A stretch of 64,000 nucleotides of DNA from UBA7328 sp002471345. Lineage in GTDB: Bacteria > Bacteroidota > Bacteroidia > Chitinophagales > Saprospiraceae. Below the pieces are notes generated by a model. It did not search any database. It had not been told where the DNA came from and saw nothing but the letters and a program-made list of their open reading frames with translations. Shown here piece after piece: positions 36,393 to 45,615 of the stretch; the stretch's first letter is position 1, and each line of letters opens with the position of its first letter. The translations under genes were made by a program, and so were the position numbers. The stretch is from contig CAXGOB010000001.1 of NCBI GenBank assembly GCA_964011275.1, forward strand, positions 124,001 through 188,000, read 5' to 3'.

Positions 36393-36965
36393 ATGGGAAG
36401 AATGAGTGATGTGGTTAAACATTTGATTGGTATAAATGTAATAGTTTTTATCGGTGTCAATCTATTACCATTTCCATCTCTAAGGGAGTATTTTGTGCTC
36501 TATCCTCCCGGAAGTGGGTACTTCAAGCCCATACAATTATTCACGCATATGTTTATGCATGGTGGTGAAATGCACCTACTATTCAATATGATGGCTTTGT
36601 TTTTCATTGGCCCTACTGTAGAGAATTATTTGGGCTCTCGAAAATTTCTTCTATTCTATTTGGTTAGTGGGATTGGAGCCATGATCATGCACCTTTTGAT
36701 TGGAGGGAATGCACCCGTTGTGGGAGCTTCTGGTGCTATTTATGGCGTTTTGGCAGGATTCGCATTTCTTTTTCCCAATACACAATTGATGCTACTTTTC
36801 CCACCTATACCAATTAAGGCTAAATATTTAGTGACCATTCTTATTGCAATTGATTTATTCAGTGGAATAAGTGGAACGCGTACAGGTATTGCACATTTCG
36901 CTCATCTCGGAGGTGCACTTTTCGGGATACTTATGCTTTTATATTGGCGTAATTTCAGAAAATGA
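36393..36965 (+). CDS. Rhomboid family intramembrane serine protease 1
   Basis: A 190-residue polytopic protein with about six membrane helices. It has the rhomboid HxxxN-type segment THMFMHGGEMHLLFNMMALFFIG, the catalytic serine in VVGASGAIYGVLAG and the catalytic histidine in AHFAHLGGALFG. The ATG at 36393 (MGRMSDVVKHLIGIN) is preferred over a TTG at 36321. The gene overlaps the next rhomboid by 4 bp (ATGA), so the pair is translationally coupled. Substrates are unknown. Confidence 0.9.
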   Translation: MGRMSDVVKHLIGINVIVFIGVNLLPFPSLREYFVLYPPGSGYFKPIQLFTHMFMHGGEMHLLFNMMALFFIGPTVENYLGSRKFLLFYLVSGIGAMIMHLLIGGNAPVVGASGAIYGVLAGFAFLFPNTQLMLLFPPIPIKAKYLVTILIAIDLFSGISGTRTGIAHFAHLGGALFGILMLLYWRNFRK

Positions 36966-37840
36966 TAGATTCTTTACTCGAGGATATAAAAGGACAGTTT
37001 CGCTATGGCAATATGATCATGAAGTTGATCTTGATCAATGTCTTCATTTTCATTGTATTCACTTTTGTTGGAGTGTTTACTCCTGGTGGAATGAGCAGTG
37101 AGGCTTTTGTCAACATCAAACACTTTTTTGCTCTTTCTGGTGATTTAAGTGTGCTACTAAAGAGGCCTTGGACAATCATTACTCATATGTTTCTTCATGC
37201 AGGATTTGGACATATCTTTTGGAATATGCTTATCCTCTATTGGTTTGGAAGAATTTTTGGCGACTTATTAGGAGATCAAAAGGTGCTTCCTTTATATTTT
37301 GCTGGTGGTCTTGCCGGAGCTATATTTTATCTTCTTTTTGCGAATCTAATTTCTCCATACGGAGGAATAGCAATGGGAGCGTCCGCAGCCGTAATGGCTA
37401 TAGTTGTGGCTTCAGGATTTATTGCCCCTCAATATCAAATTCACATGCTCTTCTTGGGCCCAATTAAATTGATGTATATCGTTGCCGCTCTTTTCTTTTT
37501 TGATTTAGTTATGATAGGTCAGAATAACAATACTGGTGGGCACTTTGCGCATTTAGGAGGTGCTCTTCTTGGGGGATTCTATATTGCGTATATGCATCGG
37601 AGTGGAATAGATTTTTTAGCCGGTATTGGGTCAATTTTTGAGAAGAACCCTGAAAAACCTAAATATCGCGGACCTGCAAAAGTGGTAAAAATGCACAGCC
37701 CTTCTCGATCTTCAAATAAACACCAGAATGAAACTTCTGAAGAAACGGTGGATAGAATATTAGAAAAAATAAAAATATCTGGTGTCTCAAGTCTCTCTAA
37801 GGAAGAAAAAGACGTTTTAGACAGAGCGAGTAAAGAATAG
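36962..37840 (+). CDS. Rhomboid family intramembrane serine protease 2
   Basis: A 292-residue rhomboid with six membrane helices, THMFLHAGFGHIFWNMLILYWFG, a serine motif MGASAAVMAIV (GxSA rather than GxSG) and the histidine segment GGHFAHLGGALLGG. It carries a C-terminal cytoplasmic tail of about 80 residues ending in a short motif (ETVDRILEKIKISGVSSLSKEEKDVLDRASKE) often found on Bacteroidota rhomboids. It starts within the end of the first rhomboid gene, so the two could form a pair. Confidence 0.9.
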   Translation: MIDSLLEDIKGQFRYGNMIMKLILINVFIFIVFTFVGVFTPGGMSSEAFVNIKHFFALSGDLSVLLKRPWTIITHMFLHAGFGHIFWNMLILYWFGRIFGDLLGDQKVLPLYFAGGLAGAIFYLLFANLISPYGGIAMGASAAVMAIVVASGFIAPQYQIHMLFLGPIKLMYIVAALFFFDLVMIGQNNNTGGHFAHLGGALLGGFYIAYMHRSGIDFLAGIGSIFEKNPEKPKYRGPAKVVKMHSPSRSSNKHQNETSEETVDRILEKIKISGVSSLSKEEKDVLDRASKE

Positions 37841-37892
37841 ATTGACAAATGAACTCATTCTATATTGATCACAAGTTCCAAAACCTCTCTAT

Positions 37893-38939
37893 TTGAAAAA
37901 ACGGAGTGTCTTAAAAAAAGGTGTCGGGACAGTTGTTTCATTAGCTCTACTGTTGGGAATTGTTTCTCCATATGTTCCTTTGCATATTAGTGCTATCCCT
38001 TCTTACTTTGGACTGGTTTTTCCACTGACCTTTTTTTTGGCTCTGATTGTTGCGATCTTTTCAGCACGTGATTTTTGGAAAATGAAGGTGTTCTTCTCAC
38101 TATTAATAGTATCCAGTCTATTTGTTCAAAGATTTATAAATCTCAGTTCAAGTGTCCAAACTTCTGAAGGCATACAAGTTCTTTGTTTCAATCTCAGAGG
38201 AGGCTATTCAATTGTAGATAAAAATAAAAAACAGGAAGCATCGAATCTTAAAGAACTCAAACATCTACTCATGACAGATATTGATATCGTCATGCTACAA
38301 GAGGTAAATAAAAGGGTAACCAATTGGACTGAAGATTATTTTCCTTTCAAAAATATAGTTACATCTAAAAGATCTGGAACTCTTATTGCTAGCAACTACG
38401 AAATTGTAGATAGTGGAGAAATTGATTTTGAGACAAAAGTCAACTCATGTGTTTGGTCAGATCTTCAGACACCACACGGTATAATTAGGGTATATAATGT
38501 TCATTTTCAATCCAGTAAAATATATGACGACACTGAAAAAGCAATAGCAGAAGGAAGAGAATATAATCCTGACGTTTTTACTTCCATTCAAAGTATAATG
38601 AACAAATATCGCAAACAGGGTCTTATAAGAATAGAACAAGCAGAAAAGGTAAAAGCACACATTAGGAACTGTCCTTACGAAGTCCTTTTGGGAGGTGATT
38701 TTAACGAAACGCCAATGAGTTATACTTATCAGATCATGAAAGAAACCTTTCATGATCACTTTAATAAAAGTACCGGCTACGGTGCTACTTATCCACAAAG
38801 TTCGCCTCTCCTAAGAATTGATTACATCATGTCGTCAAAAAATATAAGATGTGAACGTTTTGAAATAATGAGAAACATATCTTTGTCAGATCATCTACCC
38901 ATATTATCAACAATAGAGATTAAAAATACTCCTGAATGA
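37893..38939 (+). CDS. Membrane-anchored endonuclease/exonuclease/phosphatase family protein
   Basis: A 348-residue protein with two or three N-terminal membrane helices (about 12-75) followed by an EEP (DNase I-like) domain: VLCFNLRGGYS, IVMLQEVNKRV, LGGDFNETPMSYTY and SDHLPILSTIEI include the metal-binding Asn/Glu, the Asp-x-Asn and the catalytic Asp-His. Members cleave DNA or hydrolyse phospholipids or inositol phosphates; the substrate cannot be told here. A TTG at 37893 is the only fitting start, since an in-frame TGA lies at 37866. It overlaps cysS by 4 bp. Confidence 0.8.
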   Translation: MKKRSVLKKGVGTVVSLALLLGIVSPYVPLHISAIPSYFGLVFPLTFFLALIVAIFSARDFWKMKVFFSLLIVSSLFVQRFINLSSSVQTSEGIQVLCFNLRGGYSIVDKNKKQEASNLKELKHLLMTDIDIVMLQEVNKRVTNWTEDYFPFKNIVTSKRSGTLIASNYEIVDSGEIDFETKVNSCVWSDLQTPHGIIRVYNVHFQSSKIYDDTEKAIAEGREYNPDVFTSIQSIMNKYRKQGLIRIEQAEKVKAHIRNCPYEVLLGGDFNETPMSYTYQIMKETFHDHFNKSTGYGATYPQSSPLLRIDYIMSSKNIRCERFEIMRNISLSDHLPILSTIEIKNTPE

Positions 38940-40441
38940 GTAAAGCATTAGTACTTCAGAATAGTCTGAGCAGAAAGAAAGAAGAGTTTGTACCAATTGA
39001 GGAAGGATATATAGGGATGTATGTTTGCGGCCCTACAGTATATAGTAATGTTCATCTAGGAAATATCAGAACATTTGTAAGTTTTGATATGATATTTAGG
39101 CATTTAAAATATTTAGGTTATAAGGTACGGTATGTAAGAAATGTAACCGATGTAGGACACCTCACTGGAGATAGTGATGATGGAGATGATAAAATATCAG
39201 AAAGAGCTCGATTAGAAAAAATAGAACCAATGGAAGTGGTACAAAAGTATACCAATCACTTTCATGATATGGCTCGCATATTTAATATGCTCCCTCCAAG
39301 TATAGAACCAAGAGCCACAGGGCATATAATAGAACAAATAGAGATGGTCCAGGCCATTATTAATAATGGATTTGGGTACGAAAAGAATGGATCCGTTTAT
39401 TTTGATACCGCAGCCTTTATGGTTCAACATGATGACTATGGCAAACTGTCTGGTCGTATTGTTGAAGACCTTTTGGTAGAAAGTCGAGATCTTAAGAATC
39501 AAAGTGACAAAAAAAACCCATCAGATTTTGCCATTTGGATGAAGGCGGATGACACGCATCTGATGAAATGGGACTCACCATGGTCAATTGGATTTCCTGG
39601 ATGGCATTTAGAATGTTCAGCAATGAGTACAAAATATCTCGGAGAAACTTTCGACATACATGGTGGAGGTAATGACCTCAAATTTCCTCACCACGAAAAT
39701 GAAATAGCTCAAAGTATAAGCTCATGTGGTTGTAGTCCAGCTAAATATTGGCTGCATACCAATATGCTCTTACTCAATGGCAAAAAAATGAGTAAAAGTG
39801 ATGGAAATACCGTAACCGCAAAACAGCTCTTTGAAGGTACAAGTGAACATGTGACCAAGTCATATTCTCCAATGGTTATTCGATTTTTTATGCTTCAAGC
39901 TCATTATGGCTCTACACTTGATATGAGCGATACAGCGCTACAAGCAGCAGAAAAGGGCTACCAAAGACTTATGGAAGCAAATAGGGTTTTACAAAAAATA
40001 GAACACAATTATACCGGAACCTACTCTTCTATTAATGATCAAATAGAGAATGGCATTAAATCAGTATTTGAGGAGATGAATGACGATTTCAACAGCCCAA
40101 AAGCCTTAGCCCGTTTATTTGAATTAGTGCCAGTAATAAATAGCTATGCAGATGGGAAAGAAGAATTCATGCAAGTCTCTCAAGAAGCAATGAATTCTCT
40201 TAAAAAGTGTTTCTCTGATATACTATTTGATGTATTTGGATTGAAAGACGAGTTGTCCTCTGGAGAAAATGGCATAAATACGAATAAGCTATCCGGAGTT
40301 ATGGATTTAGTTTTAGACTTACGTCAAAGTGCTAGAGAGAATAAGGACTGGCCTACATCTGATAAAATTAGAGATACCCTTAGCGAATTAGAAATAGTAG
40401 TAAAAGACGGAAAAGAAGGGTCCTCGTGGACTATTAAATAG
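38936..40441 (+). CDS. cysS: Cysteinyl-tRNA synthetase
   Basis: Class I aminoacyl-tRNA synthetase, 501 residues. It has the HIGH-type motif in CGPTVYSNVHLGNIRTFVSFD with the zinc-ligand Cys, the further zinc-site residues in FPGWHLECSAMS and HGGGNDLKFPHHENEIAQS, and KMSKS in LNGKKMSKSDGNTVT. The ATG overlaps the EEP gene stop (ATGA). A membrane EEP enzyme and a housekeeping tRNA synthetase being coupled looks incidental. Confidence 0.96.
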   Translation: MSKALVLQNSLSRKKEEFVPIEEGYIGMYVCGPTVYSNVHLGNIRTFVSFDMIFRHLKYLGYKVRYVRNVTDVGHLTGDSDDGDDKISERARLEKIEPMEVVQKYTNHFHDMARIFNMLPPSIEPRATGHIIEQIEMVQAIINNGFGYEKNGSVYFDTAAFMVQHDDYGKLSGRIVEDLLVESRDLKNQSDKKNPSDFAIWMKADDTHLMKWDSPWSIGFPGWHLECSAMSTKYLGETFDIHGGGNDLKFPHHENEIAQSISSCGCSPAKYWLHTNMLLLNGKKMSKSDGNTVTAKQLFEGTSEHVTKSYSPMVIRFFMLQAHYGSTLDMSDTALQAAEKGYQRLMEANRVLQKIEHNYTGTYSSINDQIENGIKSVFEEMNDDFNSPKALARLFELVPVINSYADGKEEFMQVSQEAMNSLKKCFSDILFDVFGLKDELSSGENGINTNKLSGVMDLVLDLRQSARENKDWPTSDKIRDTLSELEIVVKDGKEGSSWTIK

Positions 40442-40456
40442 CTCAAATTCTATAAG

Positions 40457-41458
40457 ATGAAAAGGTTAGGAATTGTTTTTTCAGTATGTTTTTTAGTATG
40501 GGCATGTGGCAATGACAATGGGGCAAAGTCCCCTGCTCCTATAATAAAAAAAGAGGTGAAAGTTCCTCAATTTAGTGCTGAAGGGGCATATGGCCTTATT
40601 GAAAAGCAAATGTCCTTTGGACCGAGAGTACCAGGAACGCCAGAGCATAAAGCATGTAGAGAATGGATCATATCAGAAATGACAGAACTAGGCGCCACGG
40701 TATCGACTCAAGAATTCAAAGCTGATTTTCAAAATTTAAAAGGAATTCCATCAGCTAACATAATTGCTCAAATCAATCCTGATCACCAGAAGAGAATACT
40801 CCTTGCAGCGCATTGGGACACAAGAAGTGTATCTGAAAAAGAAACAGACCCTATTGAGAAATCGAAACCAGTCCCAGGAGCAGATGATGGAGGAAGCGGA
40901 GTAGGAATAATAATTCAATTGGCGAAGACAATAGCAAAAAACCCTATTGATATGGGTGTTGATTTCGTGTTTTTTGATAGTGAAGATCAAGGTGACAGCG
41001 GAGACTCCTGTGCCCAAGGAGCAAAATGTTCTTGGGCTCAAGGTGCACAGTATTGGTCTAAGAACATGAAGCCTAGAGGATATAATCCGGTTTACGGAAT
41101 TCTCTTCGATATGGTTGGAGCTAAAAATGCATCTTTTTATAAAGAAGGTCATTCAAGAATCCATGCTGGTGTGCAAACAGATAAAATTTGGACATTGGCT
41201 AATAGAATGGGCTATGGAGACTTTTTTATAAATCAAAATGCCTTTCCAATAACGGATGATCATAGATTTGTAAATGAGCTCACAAATATCCCGATGCTTG
41301 ATATCATCAACCTAAAACCAGAAATTCCCGGGCAAACTTTCCAAAAATGTCATCATACACAATGTGATGATCTATCCATCATTGACAAAAGAACATTAAA
41401 AGTGGTGGGACAAGTTGCTACCGCCGTACTTTATAAAGAATCTGGAAATACGCTATAA
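40457..41458 (+). CDS. M28-fold lipoprotein, glutaminyl-peptide cyclotransferase-like
   Basis: A 333-residue lipoprotein: the signal peptide ends in a lipobox (VCFLVWAC), so it is probably anchored in the envelope. The body has the M28/glutaminyl cyclase metal motifs LLAAHWDTRS, GADDGGSGVGIIIQLAKT, FVFFDSEDQGDSG and the late TDDHRFVNE histidine. Bacteroidota T9SS cargo commonly acquires N-terminal pyroglutamate from such enzymes, which fits the T9SS genes in this window. A true peptidase cannot be excluded. It starts 15 bp after cysS. Confidence 0.82.
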   Translation: MKRLGIVFSVCFLVWACGNDNGAKSPAPIIKKEVKVPQFSAEGAYGLIEKQMSFGPRVPGTPEHKACREWIISEMTELGATVSTQEFKADFQNLKGIPSANIIAQINPDHQKRILLAAHWDTRSVSEKETDPIEKSKPVPGADDGGSGVGIIIQLAKTIAKNPIDMGVDFVFFDSEDQGDSGDSCAQGAKCSWAQGAQYWSKNMKPRGYNPVYGILFDMVGAKNASFYKEGHSRIHAGVQTDKIWTLANRMGYGDFFINQNAFPITDDHRFVNELTNIPMLDIINLKPEIPGQTFQKCHHTQCDDLSIIDKRTLKVVGQVATAVLYKESGNTL

Positions 41459-41467
41459 AATACAATC

Positions 41468-41794
41468 TTACTTAAAAAAGACTCCTTTATACTCATCGTA
41501 TCCAGGTCTGACTCCCAAATGAAGTAATGTACGTTTGTAGTCAAATTCTTTACTGTTAATTATGAAGACCTTTGATGCAATAGCTTCTGAGAGCTCTTCA
41601 TGTTCATTTTTCCATGAGTAAGCTACTGTATATGCAGCTGCATCTATATTCTTTTTCCACTTCTTTCTTACTTCAATTTCGAGGTAGATAATACCATTAT
41701 CATACTTTAAAAGTCTTGAAGAAAGGCCTTGACCGACTCGAAAGTACATGTCAGTTGTAAGAAGGTGTTTCCTGTTTAATTTCTCAATATTCAT
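41468..41794 (-). CDS. Uncharacterised 108-residue protein
   Basis: A basic, mixed alpha/beta cytosolic protein without signal peptide or membrane helix. It reads MNIEKLNRKHLLTTDMYFRVG and includes YLEIEVRKKWKKNIDAAAYTVAYSWKNEHEELSEAI with a basic patch and a YKRTLLHLGVRPGYDEYKGVFF tail. I do not recognise the family. It is convergent with the cyclase-like gene and upstream of it there is the 3' end of ada on the same strand (121 bp away). Coding is plausible from length and the absence of any overlapping gene. Confidence 0.6.
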   Translation of the reverse strand: MNIEKLNRKHLLTTDMYFRVGQGLSSRLLKYDNGIIYLEIEVRKKWKKNIDAAAYTVAYSWKNEHEELSEAIASKVFIINSKEFDYKRTLLHLGVRPGYDEYKGVFFK

Positions 41795-41915
41795 ATCACC
41801 TTCATAAAAGCAGAAACTATGCCATCATAAAAAAATGATATGTGTTTTTTAAATGCTTTGTGTGAAGAATCACCAACAATAAATTGTAAATCAAGGCCTT
41901 ATGAAGAATATAGAA

Positions 41916-42980
41916 TCAAGACGTTTTATGTAGATTGGCTTTTTCAAATGTGAGCAGCCATTTTTTTCTCTCGATTCCACCACCATATCCTCTAAGCTGT
42001 CCATTTTTTCCAATTACTCTATGACAAGGGATAATAATTGCGACTCTATTATAGCCATTTGCAGTGGCCATAGCTCTTACTGCTGCTGGATTCTTTAGCA
42101 TACTAGCTTGTTTTTGATATGATGTTGAACTACCATAAGGAATCTTTTGTAGATTGTTCCAAACTTCTTGCTGAAAATCAGTGCCTGGAGTGTCTAATGG
42201 TACTGAAAAGCTCTTCCTTTCTCCATTGAAATATTCCTTAAGTTCAGAAGTTGCTTGTTGAGTGTATTCATTTTCTCCAACTAATATGGTTGCTTTTAAC
42301 AGTTTTTGTAAATCTCTGAATTCTGTCTCAAGCATCTTTCTATCTACAAACTCTAAAAGACACAACCCTTTGTTTGTGGCACCCACGAACATTGGGCCCA
42401 ATGGGGTGGTGACGCGAGATATAATTATTAGGTTCTCTGCCGAAGATTGAGATGGAGATCTTCCAATAATTTTTTTGAAGGTATACCCAAAACCGCTCAA
42501 TGATTCATAGCCATTTTCGTAAGCTGTTCCGGTAGTTTTGTTTCCTGCTTTAATTTCATTGAAAGCATTATTAATTCTATACATTCTCTGATATGTATGA
42601 AAGGTCATTCCATAGTTTTTATTAAACCATCTTCTCAAAGTGTCTGGACTTATTCCTGCCTCTCGAAGTTGATAATTCTTGATCTTTTCTTTTGGCTTTG
42701 CCTTTAACATCTCTATTGCCTTAATCACAATCTCTGGTGTCTCATTCGCATTTTGTGTGGGTTTGCATACTTTACAAGGTCGATAACCGTGATCCATTGC
42801 ATCCTTCATACTACTGTAAAATTCTACATTCTCAAGTTTTGGTTTTCTTGCAGTACAAGTGGCAATGCAGAAAATCGAGGTAGTTTTTACTCCAACAAAA
42901 AATACACCTACATAGTCACTTTTGCGCTGAACTAGTGCATTATAATAGTCCTTCACTTTTGATTTATCTTTAATCATCAT
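41916..42980 (-). CDS. ada: Ada: bifunctional alkylation repair methyltransferase and activator
   Basis: DNA repair and regulatory protein of the adaptive response, about 354 residues from ATG 42980 (a TTG at 43004 adds eight). N-terminal Ada domain: FFVGVKTTSIFCIATCTARKP and GYRPCKVCKP supply the four zinc cysteines, one of which accepts methyl groups from phosphotriesters. A central AraC-type helix-turn-helix (about 95-180, ISPDTLRRWFNKNYGMTFHTYQRM) follows. The C-terminal O6-methylguanine domain has the active cysteine in IIPCHRVIGKNGQLRGYGGG. All three functions look intact. Divergent from the MMPL gene. Confidence 0.95.
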   Translation of the reverse strand: MMIKDKSKVKDYYNALVQRKSDYVGVFFVGVKTTSIFCIATCTARKPKLENVEFYSSMKDAMDHGYRPCKVCKPTQNANETPEIVIKAIEMLKAKPKEKIKNYQLREAGISPDTLRRWFNKNYGMTFHTYQRMYRINNAFNEIKAGNKTTGTAYENGYESLSGFGYTFKKIIGRSPSQSSAENLIIISRVTTPLGPMFVGATNKGLCLLEFVDRKMLETEFRDLQKLLKATILVGENEYTQQATSELKEYFNGERKSFSVPLDTPGTDFQQEVWNNLQKIPYGSSTSYQKQASMLKNPAAVRAMATANGYNRVAIIIPCHRVIGKNGQLRGYGGGIERKKWLLTFEKANLHKTS

Positions 42981-43117
42981 TACTTTTTGCTTTACCTTAT
43001 GCAAAACTGGATATTACCCATCTTTTCAGCAACCGAAAAATAGACATGTATATTCTTTTTAGATTTTTGACTCACCTACCAACTTCTTCTTTATTCCATT
43101 GTTAATGACATAATTGT

Positions 43118-45340
43118 ATGTGGATAGCAGAGAAAAGACAATATATAATTGGAATTTTCACCTTTTTAGGAATTGCGAGTTTCGCTGCCCTACCATTTTT
43201 AAAGTTTTCATTTGATTTTGAAAGATTCTTTCCTTATGGTGATCCAGATTTGGAATATTATAAAGAATTCATCGAGGAATTTGAATCTGATGACAACTAC
43301 CTTTTAATAGCCCTTAAAAATGAACCTAATGTTTTAGAAAAAGATTTCTTAGAATCTGTAAAGAAGCTAACAGAAGAGGTCACTACAATTGAATCCGTTA
43401 TCAGCGCCATTTCTCTTCCTACAATACAACGCCCACAGATTGATCTCTTTGGTATTACGTTTTCACCAATATTTACACTCGACAATTCTTCTCTTACTAC
43501 AATTTATGACTCTTTATCACAGAAGCAGTCCATGCTACGAGGTCTTGTTGCTTCTGATAAAAAGAGTTTAATTGTTGCACTCAAAATAGAAGAACATTTA
43601 CAAATTGACGGTTCCCTTGCCCTGATGGAAAGAATAACTTCATTGGTTCAGGATTCACATTTTAATGATTATCACTTTCTAGGAAGAGCCTATTTTCAAA
43701 AAGAATTAGCAAGACTTCAAGTAGAAGAAGTCCTATACTCTTCGCTTTTTTCATTTCTAGTGGTCAGCTTGATTCTTTTTCTGCTCTACAGAAATAAATA
43801 TTTGATTTTTATCACTCTTCTCTCTATTACTTTAGGCTTATTGCTCTTTATGGGGTTGTTATCCCTTTTAGGCAGAGAACTTGACGCAATGTCAGCTCTT
43901 TATCCAGTGCTCATGCTCATTGTTGGGTCTTCAGATGTAATCCATATTTTAAGCAAGTATCTCGATGAATTAAGAACAGGAAAAGCCATAGAACCTGCTC
44001 TTGACATCACGATTAGACAAATTGGATTGGCAACACTTTTCACTTCAGCAACTACCGCTATTGGTTTCATCAGCTTAGTAACTTCTCGCATTGGCCCAGT
44101 TAGAGATTTTGGTATGAATGCCGCCATTGGTGTTCTTGTAGCATATATAACCATCATCCTTTTTACGACAGCCTTATTCACGTATTTTTCTCCTGAAAAG
44201 CTAAAGGCTCATTCTAGCACGTTTATACTTTGGGACAATGTGGCAATGTGGTTTTACAAATTATCTAAAAACCATCTAGCAATTTCAGTATTTAGCATTT
44301 TACTTTTATTCGGCTGCGGAATAGGAATTAGCAAGATTTCTACTGATTATAGAATAGAATCATCACTTCCAAAAGGCAAGAAAGTAACTGAGGACTTTCT
44401 GTTTTTCGAAAAAAATTATTCTGGCTATCGGCCATTGGAATATGTATTGTCTAGAAAGGACAAAAAGAGTATTCTAGATCATAATGGTATTGTCGATATT
44501 AATAAATTATCAAACTACATTTCTGCTCACCCTGATATAAATCAAGTGACTTCAGTATCCACGATTATGGAAACAATAACTGAGTTCTTCCCTAAAATAA
44601 TGTGGAATAATGAACAAAGCTTTAATGAATTTTCACCCCCCATTCTCCAAGCAGCTCTTAATACATCTCCTGTAATCTTGGTAAACGAGATGCAAGACAA
44701 AACCCGGATAAGCACTCAGATTAAAGATATTGGAGCATACAAAATAAAGGCCTTTACAGAAGAGATAAGAAAGTGGTCGAATACTAACATAGACACATCA
44801 AAATATAGTCTCAATTATACCGGAACTGGTCTTATCATTGACAAAAATGCAGTTTATGTGCGAGAGAGCCTCCTCAAAGGACTTGGCTTTGCCCTTTTTG
44901 TAATTGGTATATTGATGGGTTTTCTTTTCAAAAGTTTTAAGATGGTCATTATTTCTCTCATCCCAAATAGCATACCTCTAATTATTGCTGGTGCTATCCT
45001 TGGTTTTAGCGGTATTCCATTAGAGCCTTTGACATCAATCACATTTGTAGTAATATTTGGAATAGCTGTAGATGATACTATTCACTTTTTAAGTAAATAC
45101 AGACTAGCTCTACACTCAGGGTTTAGTATAGAGGAAAGCATAAAAGTTTCTTTTAAAGAAAGTGGAAAAGCGATTCTTTTCACTACGGTTGTATTATTTT
45201 TTGGCTTCATGGTAATGTTGTTCTCATATAACCCAGCAAGTGTAATTGTCGGAGGACTAATAAGTGTCACCCTTTTCACTGCGGTCTTCGCCGATTTAAT
45301 TTTGCTTCCTTTGTTGTTAAGGTTTTGGTTTAAAAATTAA
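43118..45340 (+). CDS. MMPL/RND family inner-membrane transporter
   Basis: A 740-residue protein with the RND arrangement: an N-terminal membrane helix, a periplasmic loop domain (about 35-205), six helices (about 205-385, including SALYPVLMLIVGSSDVIHILSKYLDELRTGK), a second periplasmic domain (about 400-580), and six further helices with FVVIFGIAVDDTIHFLSKYRLALHSGFSIEE. The paired D-x-x-H motifs belong to the proton relay of the MMPL subfamily, which moves lipids, hopanoids or drugs. No membrane-fusion or TolC gene is adjacent. A TetR-type regulator follows 275 bp downstream on the same strand. Confidence 0.85.
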   Translation: MWIAEKRQYIIGIFTFLGIASFAALPFLKFSFDFERFFPYGDPDLEYYKEFIEEFESDDNYLLIALKNEPNVLEKDFLESVKKLTEEVTTIESVISAISLPTIQRPQIDLFGITFSPIFTLDNSSLTTIYDSLSQKQSMLRGLVASDKKSLIVALKIEEHLQIDGSLALMERITSLVQDSHFNDYHFLGRAYFQKELARLQVEEVLYSSLFSFLVVSLILFLLYRNKYLIFITLLSITLGLLLFMGLLSLLGRELDAMSALYPVLMLIVGSSDVIHILSKYLDELRTGKAIEPALDITIRQIGLATLFTSATTAIGFISLVTSRIGPVRDFGMNAAIGVLVAYITIILFTTALFTYFSPEKLKAHSSTFILWDNVAMWFYKLSKNHLAISVFSILLLFGCGIGISKISTDYRIESSLPKGKKVTEDFLFFEKNYSGYRPLEYVLSRKDKKSILDHNGIVDINKLSNYISAHPDINQVTSVSTIMETITEFFPKIMWNNEQSFNEFSPPILQAALNTSPVILVNEMQDKTRISTQIKDIGAYKIKAFTEEIRKWSNTNIDTSKYSLNYTGTGLIIDKNAVYVRESLLKGLGFALFVIGILMGFLFKSFKMVIISLIPNSIPLIIAGAILGFSGIPLEPLTSITFVVIFGIAVDDTIHFLSKYRLALHSGFSIEESIKVSFKESGKAILFTTVVLFFGFMVMLFSYNPASVIVGGLISVTLFTAVFADLILLPLLLRFWFKN

Positions 45341-45615
45341 TGCTCAGTCAATTCAATTAACATTAAATAATAAAAAAACAATATCCATAAAGATTGCCTT
45401 ATACTAGATTGAGTGAATCTTAACCTGACCTTATTCTTAAAAATTTTCTAATGAAACTTCTCTGTAGTGAAATATTTGTTTTGATCGAATTATTCATCCG
45501 ATAACGATTTCTCGTTTATATTTAGTGGCAATTTAGATTCAAATTTCATTGAATATTCTAACCCTCAATCAGTTAATTGCATTCAAAAAGGTCGATTTGG
45601 AACAGAATAGTTGAA

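Noticed and set aside
40751..41152. 133-residue open frame antisense to the cyclase-like lipoprotein
   Set aside because: Covers the conserved metal motifs of the real gene in antisense; no start context or family signature.
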